Part shown: piece by piece, positions 1 through 7,658 of the stretch | How the letters are laid out: every line of letters begins with the position of its first letter | How positions within the stretch are numbered: position 1 is the stretch's first letter | Source: Xenophilus sp003671765 | GTDB taxonomy: Bacteria; Pseudomonadota; Gammaproteobacteria; Burkholderiales; Burkholderiaceae_C | NCBI GenBank assembly: GCA_051414805.1 | Contig: CP166702.1 | Coordinates: 496,001 to 560,000, forward strand | Reading direction: 5' to 3' | Length of the DNA: 64,000 bases | Notes under the pieces: model-generated | Database searches by the model: none | What the model was told of the DNA's origin: nothing | The model's input: the letters and a program-made list of their open reading frames with translations, nothing else | Program-made: the position numbers and the translations under genes

Positions 1-672
1 CACCCGTCCGTAGACCAGCACCGAGATGCGGTCGGCCAGCGCGAAGACGGCCTTCATGTCGTGCTCGATCAAGAGGATGGCCATGTCGGCCTTCAGGCGG
101 TGGATCAGTTCGGTCATGCGTTCGGAATCCTCCGGGCCCATCCCGGCCATGGGCTCGTCGAGCAGCAGCAGCTTCGGCCGCGCGGCCAGCGCGAGCGCCA
201 CGTCGAGCTTGCGCTGCGCGCCGTGCGGCAGCGTGCCGGCCATGCGGTCGAGCTCGTGCACCAGGCCCACGCGCTCGGCCAGCGCCCGCGCGGTGTCGGC
301 CAGCGGCTGCTCGTGCCGGCGGTCGCGCAGCAAACGCAGGCTGCTGCCGGCATGTGCCTGCGCGGCCAGCAGCAGGTTGTCCATCACAGTCGCCTCGCGG
401 AAGATGCTCGTGATCTGGAAGCAGCGCGACAGCCCGGCGCGCACGCGCGCATGCATCGGCAACGGCGTGAGGTTCAGGCCGTCGAGCGCGATGTGCCCCG
501 CGTCGGCCGGGACCAGCCCCGAGATCAGGTTGACCAGCGTCGACTTGCCCGCGCCGTTGGGGCCGATCAGCGCATGCACCTCGCCCGCGTTCACGGCCAG
601 CGACACGTGGTCGGTCGCCACCAGCGCGCCGAAGCGCTTGACCAGCCCGTCGACCTGGAAGAGGCTGCTCAT
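1..672 (-). CDS. Liv-type ABC transporter ATP-binding protein (LivG-like), C-terminus cut by window edge
   Basis: This is the cytoplasmic ATPase of a branched-chain-amino-acid-type (HAAT) importer; 224 codons are present and the C-terminus lies outside the window. Walker A is GPNGAGKST at residues 37-45, Walker B is LLLLDEP, and the signature is the variant LPHGAQRKLD instead of the usual LSHGEQ. The His switch sits in LIEHDM. The start ATG overlaps the stop of the permease gene upstream by four bases (ATGA), so the two are translationally coupled. A LivF-type second ATPase would be expected next, outside the window. Because the operon begins with an aromatic dioxygenase, the substrate is more likely an aromatic acid than leucine (inference). 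Confidence 0.9.
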   Translation of the reverse strand, partial: MSSLFQVDGLVKRFGALVATDHVSLAVNAGEVHALIGPNGAGKSTLVNLISGLVPADAGHIALDGLNLTPLPMHARVRAGLSRCFQITSIFREATVMDNLLLAAQAHAGSSLRLLRDRRHEQPLADTARALAERVGLVHELDRMAGTLPHGAQRKLDVALALAARPKLLLLDEPMAGMGPEDSERMTELIHRLKADMAILLIEHDMKAVFALADRISVLVYGRV

Positions 673-1643
673 GGCGTGGCCTCCACGGTCCGTCCGTCCG
701 CGGCGGGCGCGGCACGGCGGCGCCGCTCGAGCACGCCCGCGATGCCGCGCGGCGCGAGGAAGACGATGGCCACCAGCAGCACGCCCAGCGGCAGGTGCCA
801 GTACTCGGTGTGCTGCTTGGCGAATTCCTCCAGGCCGATCCACACCGCGGCGCCCACCGGTCCGCCCCAGCGCCGCCCGACGCCGCCGATCATCACCATC
901 ACCACCAGCGTCGCCGACTGCGTCCAGTGCATCACCGAGGGACTGACGAAGCTGTTGTGCGACACCAGCAGCGCGCCCGCCAGCCCGGCCACCGCGCCGG
1001 CCAGCGCGAAGGCCGCGAGCCGCAGCCGGAACACCGGGTAGCCCATGGCCTGCATGCGCACCTCGTTGTCGCGGATGCCCATCAGCGCATGGCCGAAGCG
1101 CGATACCGTCGCGCGGTTGAGCAAGGCCATCACGCCGGCGAAGAGCACGAGCACGACCCAGTAGAAGGTCGGCTCGTGCGTGCTGTCCAGCCCCAGGCCG
1201 AAGCCGGGGCGGGCCATGAGGTTGTAGCCATCGTCGCCGCCGTAGGCACGCAGCGACACCGCCGCGAAGTACAGCATCTGCGCGAAGGCCAGCGTGATCA
1301 TGATGAAGTACACGCCGCGCGTTCGCAGCGCCACGCTGCCGATCGCCGCGGCGACGAGGCCGCCCGCGACGGCGCCCGCGGGCCACATGAGCCAGGCCGA
1401 GTCGTGGCCGGCGTCGGCCAGGGCCACGAGCGTGTACGCGCCCACCCCGACGAAGCCCATGTGGCCCAGCGCCGCCATGCCGCCGAAGCCGAGGATGAAG
1501 TTCAGGCTGGCCGCGGCCATTGCAAAGATCAGCGCCCGCCGCACGAAGTTGACGTAGAAGTCCAGCCCCATCGCAGGCGCCAGCAGCGGGAAGACGGCGA
1601 GTGCGGCGAGTGCGCACCCGAGGAGCCAGCGTTCGAGCTTCAT
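669..1643 (-). CDS. Liv-type ABC transporter permease (LivM-like)
   Basis: This 324-residue inner-membrane permease belongs to the LivM family of HAAT importers. It is strongly hydrophobic, with about eight or nine predicted membrane spans and the LivM-typical stretches LNFILGFGGMAALGHMGF near residue 50 and a GGVGRRWGG loop near the C-terminus. Its ATG lies 27 bp after the LivH-like stop, and its own stop overlaps the ATPase start by four bases. It would form the heterodimeric channel with the LivH-like protein. The length is normal for the family. Substrate is not determinable from sequence; context suggests an aromatic carboxylate. Confidence 0.92.
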   Translation of the reverse strand: MKLERWLLGCALAALAVFPLLAPAMGLDFYVNFVRRALIFAMAAASLNFILGFGGMAALGHMGFVGVGAYTLVALADAGHDSAWLMWPAGAVAGGLVAAAIGSVALRTRGVYFIMITLAFAQMLYFAAVSLRAYGGDDGYNLMARPGFGLGLDSTHEPTFYWVVLVLFAGVMALLNRATVSRFGHALMGIRDNEVRMQAMGYPVFRLRLAAFALAGAVAGLAGALLVSHNSFVSPSVMHWTQSATLVVMVMIGGVGRRWGGPVGAAVWIGLEEFAKQHTEYWHLPLGVLLVAIVFLAPRGIAGVLERRRRAAPAADGRTVEATP

Positions 1644-1670
1644 CGATCGAAAGAGTCGGTCGCCGCGGCC

Positions 1671-2591
1671 TCAGCCGCGGGCGGGGAACAGGCCGGTGGG
1701 CTTGAAGGCCAGCACCGCCGCCATCAGCGCATAGGTGGCCAGCCCGGCAATGAGCGCGCTCAGGTCCGACACCAGCGTGGGCGGCAGCAGCGGGCGCAGC
1801 GCCAGCGGCACGAAGGCGCGGCCGATGGTGTCGACCAGGCCGACCAGCATCGCCGCCACGAAGGCGCCTCGGATCGAGCCGATGCCGCCGATGACCAGCA
1901 CCACCAGCGAGGGAATCAGGATCTCCTCGCCCATGCCCACCTGCACGGCGGTGAGCGGCCCCATCAGCGCGCCGGCCAGCGCCGCGAGCGCGGCGCCGAC
2001 CAGGAACACCAGCGAGAAGATGCGCCCCACGCGCACGCCCATGAACTCGGCCATCGCGCGGTTGGAGGCGCCGGCGCGCACCAGCATGCCCACGCGCGTG
2101 TGGTTGACCAGCAGGTACAGCCCGCCCGCCACCACCAGCCCGGCCACGAGGATGACGAGCCGGTACGCCGGGTAGGGCAGGCCCGGCAGGATCTCGACCG
2201 CGCCCGACAGCGCGGCCGGCGCCGACGCCATGATGGGCGCCGGCCCCCAGGCCATCTTCACCAGGTCGTCGGCCACCAGGATGATGCCGAAGGTCGCCAG
2301 CACCTGCGCGAGGTGGTCGCGGCCGTAGAGCCGTCGCACCAGCAGCGCCTCCAGCACCAGGGCCACGAGCACGACCACCACGAGCGCCGCAAGCACCGCG
2401 CCCACGAAGGAGTCGGTGCGCGTGTGCACGCTCGCCGCCACGTAGGCGCCGCCCATGAAAAGCGAGCCGTGCGCGAGGTTCATCACGTCCATGATCCCGA
2501 ACACCAGCGTCAGCCCCGCGGCCAGTAGGAACAGCATCAGCCCGTAGCCCAGGCCGTTGAGCATCTGCTCGATGAAGAGGATGGGCGTCAT
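1671..2591 (-). CDS. Liv-type ABC transporter permease (LivH-like)
   Basis: This 306-residue inner-membrane permease of the LivH family has the N-terminal pattern GLGYGLMLFLLAAGLTLVFGI followed by MNLAHGSLFMGGAY, and a late GGIGSIRGA loop, all typical of LivH. I chose the ATG at 2591; a GTG one codon upstream (2594) is equally in frame. It starts 13 bp after the stop of the substrate-binding protein gene, so the two are surely cotranscribed. It pairs with the LivM-like subunit to form the membrane channel of the importer. Confidence 0.9.
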   Translation of the reverse strand: MTPILFIEQMLNGLGYGLMLFLLAAGLTLVFGIMDVMNLAHGSLFMGGAYVAASVHTRTDSFVGAVLAALVVVVLVALVLEALLVRRLYGRDHLAQVLATFGIILVADDLVKMAWGPAPIMASAPAALSGAVEILPGLPYPAYRLVILVAGLVVAGGLYLLVNHTRVGMLVRAGASNRAMAEFMGVRVGRIFSLVFLVGAALAALAGALMGPLTAVQVGMGEEILIPSLVVLVIGGIGSIRGAFVAAMLVGLVDTIGRAFVPLALRPLLPPTLVSDLSALIAGLATYALMAAVLAFKPTGLFPARG

Positions 2592-2604
2592 CACTGCGCG
2601 GGGG

Positions 2605-3810
2605 TCACTTCATCTTGCAGAGCTGGTGGTATGCGTCGCGGTAGCCCTTCAGCGGCGTCGACAGCGTCTTGTTGGTGATGCGGCCTTCGCTGTCCTTGCC
2701 GATCACGCGCAGGTAGTAGTCCTGGATCGGGAAGTTGTTGGTGTCGTACTTGAAGGGCCCGCGGATGGATTGGAAGTTGGCCGCCTTCAGCGCCTTGAGC
2801 ACGGCCTCCTCGTTCTTCACGTCGCCCTTCACGTCCTTGGCCGCGGCGTCCATGGCCAGGATGGCGTCGTAGGCCTGCGCGGCGTAGAAGGTGGGGTAGC
2901 GGTTGTAGGCCTTGCGGAACTCGGTGACGAACTTCTGGTTGGCCGCATTGGGCAGGTCGTGCGACCACTGCGAGGTCGAGAACAGGCCCAGCATCGGATC
3001 GCCCACGGCGGCGATGGTGTCCTCGTCGGCCGAGGCGGGGCTGGTGACCAGCTTCACGTCCTTCGACAGGCCCGCGCCCACGAACTGCTTGATGAAGTTG
3101 ATGCCCATGCCGCCGGGCAGGAAGAAGTACACCGCCTCGGGCTTGGCGGCGCGGATCTGCGCCAGCTCGGCGGCATAGTCCAGCTGGCCCACCTTGCCGT
3201 ACACCTCGGCCACCACCTGACCCTTGTAGGTGCGCTTGAAGCCGGTGAGGTGGTCGCGGCCCGCGGGGTAGTTGGGCGCGATGATGAAGGCGGTCTTGAG
3301 CTTCTGGTCGGTGGCCCACTGGCCGGCGGCCTCGTCCCAGGTGTCGTTCTGGTAGCTCTGGCCGAAGAAATAGGGGTTGCACTGCGCACCGGCGTACTGG
3401 CTCGGGCCGGGGTTGCTGGTGACAAAGGGCACCTTGGCCGCGAAGAGCGCCGGGCCCACGGCCAGTGCCACGTTCGAGGGCGTGGGGCCGGTGAAGAAGT
3501 CGATCCTGTTCTGCTGGATGAAGCGGTCGACGATCTGCTTGGCCTGGTCGGGGCTGCCGGCGGTGTCGGCCTGGATGAATTCGGCCGGGTAGCCGCCGAG
3601 CTTGTTGCCCAGCAGCTTCACCGCCAGGTTGATCGCGTCGCGCGTCTCGGCGCCGCCGGCCGCGAAGGGGCCGGAGATGTCGAGCGCGAGGCCCACCTTG
3701 ATCGGGTCGGCCGCATGGGCCGGCACGCCGGCCGCCAGGGACAGCACCGTGAAGAGGGCAACGGACAGGGCGCTGCGGCGCGATGCGGGGCGGCTCTGGG
3801 AAGCAGGCAT
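2605..3810 (-). CDS. Periplasmic substrate-binding protein of Liv-type ABC importer
   Basis: This 401-residue protein is a type I periplasmic binding protein (Peripla_BP_6 family). The start at 3810 was chosen because it gives a clean Sec signal peptide: an Arg-rich n-region (SRPASRRS), a hydrophobic core and cleavage after PAHA, before ADPIKVG. The mature protein opens with KVGLALDISGPFAAGG and includes the FFTGPTPSNV stretch typical of ligand-binding domain I. The upstream reading frame stays open but lacks protein-like composition. It lies 59 bp downstream of the Rieske ferredoxin gene and 13 bp before LivH. It would deliver the ligand, probably the dioxygenase substrate (inference), to the LivHMG(F) complex. 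Confidence 0.9.
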   Translation of the reverse strand: MPASQSRPASRRSALSVALFTVLSLAAGVPAHAADPIKVGLALDISGPFAAGGAETRDAINLAVKLLGNKLGGYPAEFIQADTAGSPDQAKQIVDRFIQQNRIDFFTGPTPSNVALAVGPALFAAKVPFVTSNPGPSQYAGAQCNPYFFGQSYQNDTWDEAAGQWATDQKLKTAFIIAPNYPAGRDHLTGFKRTYKGQVVAEVYGKVGQLDYAAELAQIRAAKPEAVYFFLPGGMGINFIKQFVGAGLSKDVKLVTSPASADEDTIAAVGDPMLGLFSTSQWSHDLPNAANQKFVTEFRKAYNRYPTFYAAQAYDAILAMDAAAKDVKGDVKNEEAVLKALKAANFQSIRGPFKYDTNNFPIQDYYLRVIGKDSEGRITNKTLSTPLKGYRDAYHQLCKMK

Positions 3811-3869
3811 GGAGGCTCCGGAAAGTGAAGAGAAAAATCGGATTCGAGGTGCGGCGGCAACGCAGGCGG

Positions 3870-4196
3870 CTAGACCGCCACCTCGACGCGGCCGTCGCGG
3901 ATCTGGATCGGGAAGACGCGCACGTCCTCGGTGGCCGGTTCGCCGCAGGCGGCGCCGGTGCAGATGTCGAACAGCCCCTGGTGCAGCGGGCATTCCACCT
4001 TGCCGTTCTCGATCCAGCCTTCGGACAAGCGCGCGTTGCCGTGCGTGCACAGGTCGTGCAGCGCATGCAGCGATTCGCCCTGGCGGAAGACGGCGATCGG
4101 CAGGCCGCCGGCGATCACCGGCCACACGGCCCCATCGGGAAAGTCGTCGGGTTCGCCGACGTCGTGCCACTGGGTGGCTTCGGTCGTGGTGCTCAT
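3870..4196 (-). CDS. Rieske [2Fe-2S] ferredoxin of ring-hydroxylating dioxygenase
   Basis: This 108-residue soluble ferredoxin carries electrons from a reductase to the oxygenase. It has the Rieske motif CTHG (C-x-H) followed by CPLHQG (C-x2-H), ligands at about residues 50, 52, 69 and 72. Its ATG overlaps the stop of the beta-subunit gene by four bases (ATGA), indicating coupled translation. The order alpha-beta-ferredoxin matches AndAc-AndAd-AndAb of anthranilate dioxygenase, but no flavin reductase gene follows here; the ABC importer begins instead. Nag/And-family ferredoxins are close relatives, so the exact substrate pathway is unresolved. Confidence 0.93.
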   Translation of the reverse strand: MSTTTEATQWHDVGEPDDFPDGAVWPVIAGGLPIAVFRQGESLHALHDLCTHGNARLSEGWIENGKVECPLHQGLFDICTGAACGEPATEDVRVFPIQIRDGRVEVAV

Positions 4197-4720
4197 ATCG
4201 GGGTCGCCAGCAGGGTGATGACGCGCGAGGTGTCGTAGATCACCCGGCGCTGCGCATAGCGCCAGCCGGCCGGGGTGCGCACGATGCGGTCCAGGTAGCG
4301 GCCCGCCTGGTAGACGAAGGACTCGCCGTTGGTGCGCGTCTGGATCACGACGTAGCTCGACTCGGCCTGCACCGTGTCCTCGTCCACCGGCGTGATCACC
4401 AGGCCGCTGGTCATGTGGCGGCAGCTGTGCTCTTCGTAGATGCTCGCGTGGCGCAGCGACACCACGCGGTCGCGCAGCATGCGCTGGTTGTTGCAGTGGA
4501 TGAGGCCGATGGGCAGGCCCAGGTCGGCGTTCTCCTTGGGCACGATCTCGTAGAGGCAGTCCTCGGTGAAGAGCGTGGCCCATTCCTCCAGGCGGTCGTT
4601 GTCCAGCGCGGCGCTGTAGCGCTCCTGCAACTGGTGGATCTCGAACCAGAGCTGCATCGACACCGGCGCGGCCGCGGCGACGGCGGTCGGGCGTTCTTCG
4701 AGGGTGGTGGCGTCCATCAT
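4193..4720 (-). CDS. Aromatic-ring-hydroxylating dioxygenase beta (small) subunit
   Basis: This 175-residue protein is the structural small subunit of a Rieske non-haem iron oxygenase, with an NTF2/SnoaL-like fold. Diagnostic stretches are FEIHQLQERYSAALDNDRLEEW, LIHCNNQRMLRDRVVSLR and the C-terminal YAQRRVIYDTSRV. It would form an alpha3beta3 hexamer with the neighbouring alpha subunit. The ATG shares one base with the alpha stop (TGATG), and the stop overlaps the ferredoxin start. Family resemblance is to AndAd and NagH small subunits (established family), substrate inferred to be an ortho-substituted benzoate such as anthranilate or salicylate. Confidence 0.92.
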   Translation of the reverse strand: MMDATTLEERPTAVAAAAPVSMQLWFEIHQLQERYSAALDNDRLEEWATLFTEDCLYEIVPKENADLGLPIGLIHCNNQRMLRDRVVSLRHASIYEEHSCRHMTSGLVITPVDEDTVQAESSYVVIQTRTNGESFVYQAGRYLDRIVRTPAGWRYAQRRVIYDTSRVITLLATPI

Positions 4721-6006
4721 CAATATCCCATCAGCTGTTGGTAGCCCGTCCAGAACTTGCGGATCAGGTTCTCGGTGACCATCGTGTCCTCGCGGTTCGG
4801 GTCGGAGCGGCCCAGCTCGATCACCGAGGTGGCATCGGCGTCGCGCGCGGTGCCGCGCTGCACCAGCTCGGTGGCCTCGGTGTCCTCCATCGAGATGTAG
4901 CCCGCCGGGCCGACCAGGTTGGCCTGCTTGATGCGCAGCGCGCGCAGCTCGGGCGTGTCGTCCTCGTAGCCGAAGAAGTGGAAGACCAGCTCGAACTCGC
5001 CCGGGCCCTTGGGAAGCACCTGGCGTGCCACCAGCGTGTTGTGGATCTGCTGCAGCACCAGCTGCGGGAAGATGGTCTGGATGTGGTTGGTGCAGTCCTC
5101 CTCGTACTCCGACACGAAGCCGAGCACCGAGTCGTCCTCGAGGTGGAAGCCCTCGTCCATCGAGCGGATCGCCTGCTGCTTGTAGGCCGAGGCGGTGTCG
5201 CTCTCGTCCACCTTGGTGGCGGTGATGATGCTGTGCAGGCCGTGGCGCTGGTCGGCCATCGAGCGCGCCTTCATGCCCACGCGGAAGATGTTGAAGGTGG
5301 TGTGGAACAGGTGCAGCAGGCTCGCGTGGTACGGGTCCTTCACGTTCTCGTAGTAGAGCTTCCAGTTGCTGCGGGCGTACTGCCGCGTGCAGCCGAGGTA
5401 CACCACCGGCTTGTGCATCACGCGGTCGACCCAGGGCAGCATCTGCGGGCCGATGTATTCCTCCAGCGGCGGCGCCTCGTCGCTGAAGGTGGCGAACACC
5501 AGGCCCTTGTGGCTCTGGGCGCGCAGCTGGCGCAGGCCGTGGTTCTTCGGGTCGAAGTCGGCCGGCATGCCGGGGGCGCCGTCCTTGCCGCGGCGGAAGG
5601 GCACGCCCTGCAGGTTGCCGCGGGCGTCGAAGCTCCACTGGTGGTAGACGCAGGTGTGCGACTTCGCGTTGCCGCGCGCATTGCGGCAGACGATGGCGCC
5701 GCGATGCGCACAGCGGTTCACCCAGGCGGCCACGCCGCCGTCGTCGGTGCGCGTCACCACCACCGGCGTGTCGCCGACGAAGGTGCTCTTGTAGTCGCCG
5801 GCCTTGGGGATCTCGGCGTCGAGCGCGACGAAGCTCCAGGTCGGGCCGCGGTAGATGCGTTCCTGCTCCCGTTCGAACACCTCCTGCGAGCTGAACACGG
5901 CGTAGGGCACGCGCGAGCCGTCGGGCTGCGGAAAATGCACCAGCCGCGAGGGCGCTGCGGCGGCGTCGGCGGCCTTCAGGGCGCTGATGTCGACGATGTG
6001 GTTCAT
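4720..6006 (-). CDS. Aromatic-ring-hydroxylating dioxygenase alpha (large) subunit, AndAc/NagG-like
   Basis: This 428-residue protein is the catalytic subunit of a Rieske oxygenase. The Rieske cluster ligands are C99, H101, C119 and H122 (C-x-H-x17-C-x2-H). The mononuclear iron site is visible as H227 and H232 in DPYHASLLH, with D375 in SMEDTEATELVQRG as the likely carboxylate; D224 is the usual bridging Asp. Length and motifs suit the anthranilate/salicylate/halobenzoate group (AndAc, NagG, OhbB). It heads the operon, with an AAGGAAGG ribosome site five bases before ATG, and is divergent from an AraC-type regulator, the arrangement known for the and genes. Substrate remains an inference. Confidence 0.9.
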   Translation of the reverse strand: MNHIVDISALKAADAAAAPSRLVHFPQPDGSRVPYAVFSSQEVFEREQERIYRGPTWSFVALDAEIPKAGDYKSTFVGDTPVVVTRTDDGGVAAWVNRCAHRGAIVCRNARGNAKSHTCVYHQWSFDARGNLQGVPFRRGKDGAPGMPADFDPKNHGLRQLRAQSHKGLVFATFSDEAPPLEEYIGPQMLPWVDRVMHKPVVYLGCTRQYARSNWKLYYENVKDPYHASLLHLFHTTFNIFRVGMKARSMADQRHGLHSIITATKVDESDTASAYKQQAIRSMDEGFHLEDDSVLGFVSEYEEDCTNHIQTIFPQLVLQQIHNTLVARQVLPKGPGEFELVFHFFGYEDDTPELRALRIKQANLVGPAGYISMEDTEATELVQRGTARDADATSVIELGRSDPNREDTMVTENLIRKFWTGYQQLMGY

Positions 6007-6227
6007 GGGGCCTTCCTTTGCATGGGGCCGCGCCGGCGCAGCGGTGCGGATGCCTTCATTCTTGGAAGGGCGGGCGCGCGCGGCTATCCGTTTTGCGCGG
6101 GTGCGCGAAGGCCTTGTCCGATTCGCGCAGGAAAGTGCGCTGCGTCATGCTGGTGCGCGGCGTGCGCCATCGTGTGGCATGGCGCGCTTCTTGCGCGGGG
6201 TGCAGGCTTTTGCGAAGCCACACGCCC
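6007..6227. promoter_or_regulatory. Divergent promoter region between dioxygenase operon and AraC regulator
   Basis: These 221 bases separate the divergent start codons of the oxygenase alpha gene and the AraC regulator. The minus-strand side carries a clear AAGGAAGG ribosome-binding site. The AraC operator is expected here, but I could not define half-sites by eye. Reading frames entering this stretch on the plus strand look non-coding, which is why the regulator start was placed at 6228. Confidence 0.5.
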
Positions 6228-7232
6228 ATGCGCACCGCCATCGCCCCTTCCGCCCCCCGCGCGGCCGCCTTCGAGCCCGCGCTGCTGCGCGCCAACCGGC
6301 TCTTCGAGTCGCGGGACCTCGACGACACGCGCGAGCGCATCTCGCGCGTGATGCAGCCGCACCATCTGCGCCCGCTCGGCCGGCCCGAGGGCGGACGCTC
6401 GCACATGGACTTCCTGCGCCTGGGCGGCATCGGCGTGGGCACCATCGACTTCGGCGAGGCGATGCAGGTCGACGTCGAACACGTCGAGGACTACCACCTG
6501 CTGATGTTCTGCCTGCGCGGCGGCGCACAGGCGCGTGTGGGCGACCGCGCACTCCAGGTCGACGTGCAGCGCGGCATGATCTGCGCCCCCGGCGCACGCT
6601 TCGTGGCCGACCTGTCGGCCGACTGCGAGCAGTTCGTGCTGCGGCTCGACCGAGCGATGGTCGAGGCGCACGTGGGCCGGCCGATCCGCTTCGACGAAGT
6701 GCTCGACCTGCGCCGGCCCGCGATGCAGGCCTGGCTCGACCAGTTGCGCCTGCTGCTGACCTCCGAGGCGCTGATGGACGCGGTCCGCCGCCATCCGCTG
6801 ATCGCGCTGGAGATGGAGCGCCTGCTGCTGCGGCTGCTGCTCGACGGCCAGGCCTGGGACGACGCGCCGCTGCGCGCACCGGCGCCGCGCAGCGCGCACG
6901 GCGCCAGCCCCGGCTGCGTGCGCCGCGCCGAGGTGTACATGCAGGCGCATGCCGACGAGCCGCTTCGCCTGGGCGACATCGCGCAGGCCGCCGGTGTGCC
7001 GGTGCGTACCCTGCTCGAGGCCTTTCGGCGCGCGCGCGACTGCAGCCCGATGCAGTACCTGCGCGACATGCGCCTGGACGTGGCGCACCGGCGCCTGCGC
7101 GAGCCACAGGCTGGCACCACCGTGTCGTCGGTGGCGCTGGACTGCGGCTTCGCGCACCTCGGGCGCTTCTCGCAGTCCTACCGCGCGCGCTTCGGCGAGT
7201 CGCCCTCCGACACACTGCGCCGCGCGGGCTGA
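6228..7232 (+). CDS. AraC/XylS-family transcriptional regulator
   Basis: This 334-residue regulator has an N-terminal ligand-sensing cupin-like domain (AraC-binding-like, about residues 50-200, with MDFLRLGGIGVGTIDFG and a later GMICAPGARF) and a C-terminal double helix-turn-helix (about residues 235-330). The first HTH includes LRLGDIAQAAGVPVRTLLEAFRR and the second ends in VALDCGFAHLGRFSQSYRARFGESP, the classic AraC signature. The start at 6228 gives a normal N-terminus; the longer open frame upstream is Arg/Cys-rich and unconvincing. Divergent placement implies control of the dioxygenase-importer operon, as AndR controls anthranilate dioxygenase genes in Burkholderia. Confidence 0.9.
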   Translation: MRTAIAPSAPRAAAFEPALLRANRLFESRDLDDTRERISRVMQPHHLRPLGRPEGGRSHMDFLRLGGIGVGTIDFGEAMQVDVEHVEDYHLLMFCLRGGAQARVGDRALQVDVQRGMICAPGARFVADLSADCEQFVLRLDRAMVEAHVGRPIRFDEVLDLRRPAMQAWLDQLRLLLTSEALMDAVRRHPLIALEMERLLLRLLLDGQAWDDAPLRAPAPRSAHGASPGCVRRAEVYMQAHADEPLRLGDIAQAAGVPVRTLLEAFRRARDCSPMQYLRDMRLDVAHRRLREPQAGTTVSSVALDCGFAHLGRFSQSYRARFGESPSDTLRRAG

Positions 7233-7242
7233 AGGCCGCCCC

Positions 7243-7485
7243 TCACTTGAAGGGACTGGCGGTGGCGAACCACAGCCCGATGCCGGTGGCGATGATGAAG
7301 GCGCCGTCGGTCACGCCGGCCGCCAGGAAGAACTTCGACTGCAGCTCCTGCATCAGGTCGGGCTGACGCGCCGAGCCCTCGATCAGCTTGCTGCCCAGCA
7401 TCGCGATGCCGATGCACGAGCCCACGGCGCTCATGCCGATCAGCAGCGCCACGGCCAGCGGAAGGATGTCGAAGCCGGTGTTCAT
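7243..7485 (-). CDS. Orphan F0 ATP synthase subunit c-like proteolipid
   Basis: This 80-residue hairpin membrane protein is a homologue of F-type ATP synthase c subunit (AtpE). It has two hydrophobic helices joined by the polar loop ARQP (residues 38-41), a glycine-rich first helix (GSCIGIAMLGSK), and the ion-carrying carboxylate D59 in the second helix (AAGVTDGAF). No Na+-type Gln/Glu ligand pattern is evident, so protons are the likely ion. An AGGAG ribosome site lies seven bases before ATG. It stands alone, with no other atp gene nearby, and differs from the usual betaproteobacterial AtpE. It may be a paralogue of unknown role or, less likely, the only copy. Confidence 0.88.
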   Translation of the reverse strand: MNTGFDILPLAVALLIGMSAVGSCIGIAMLGSKLIEGSARQPDLMQELQSKFFLAAGVTDGAFIIATGIGLWFATASPFK

Positions 7486-7591
7486 GTGATTGCTCCTGCG
7501 GGTCGTTGTCGATGGCTCGACTGTCCGCGCGCGGCGTCGTGCCGTCGATGACCCCGCAGGTCATGGGCGGTGAACGACGCCCGAAACGGAT

Positions 7592-7658
7592 GAAGTGCAA
7601 TCGGCCCGCAGCGCTCGTCGGATGGGCGCCGCGGCCAAACCCGTCACGATCGTGACGA
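7592..7658 (+). repeat. 67-bp dispersed element, copy A
   Basis: This is one of three equal-length copies in the window (others at 30418-30484 on the minus strand and 55256-55322). It starts GAAGTGCAATCGGCCCGCAG and ends with the perfect 16-bp palindrome CGTCACGATCGTGACG (7642-7657). By hand alignment 50 of 67 positions match copy B, with the ends conserved and the middle divergent. It lies upstream of the orphan c-subunit gene and runs into the last codons of the EamA gene, whose stop codon is inside the palindrome. Function is unknown. Confidence 0.75.

Noticed and set aside
795..3828. Long plus-strand open frames (577 and 423 residues) opposite the liv and binding-protein genes
   Set aside because: Composition is His/Gln/Arg/Glu-rich, typical of the reverse frame of GC-rich genes, with no ribosome site and no recognisable domain.
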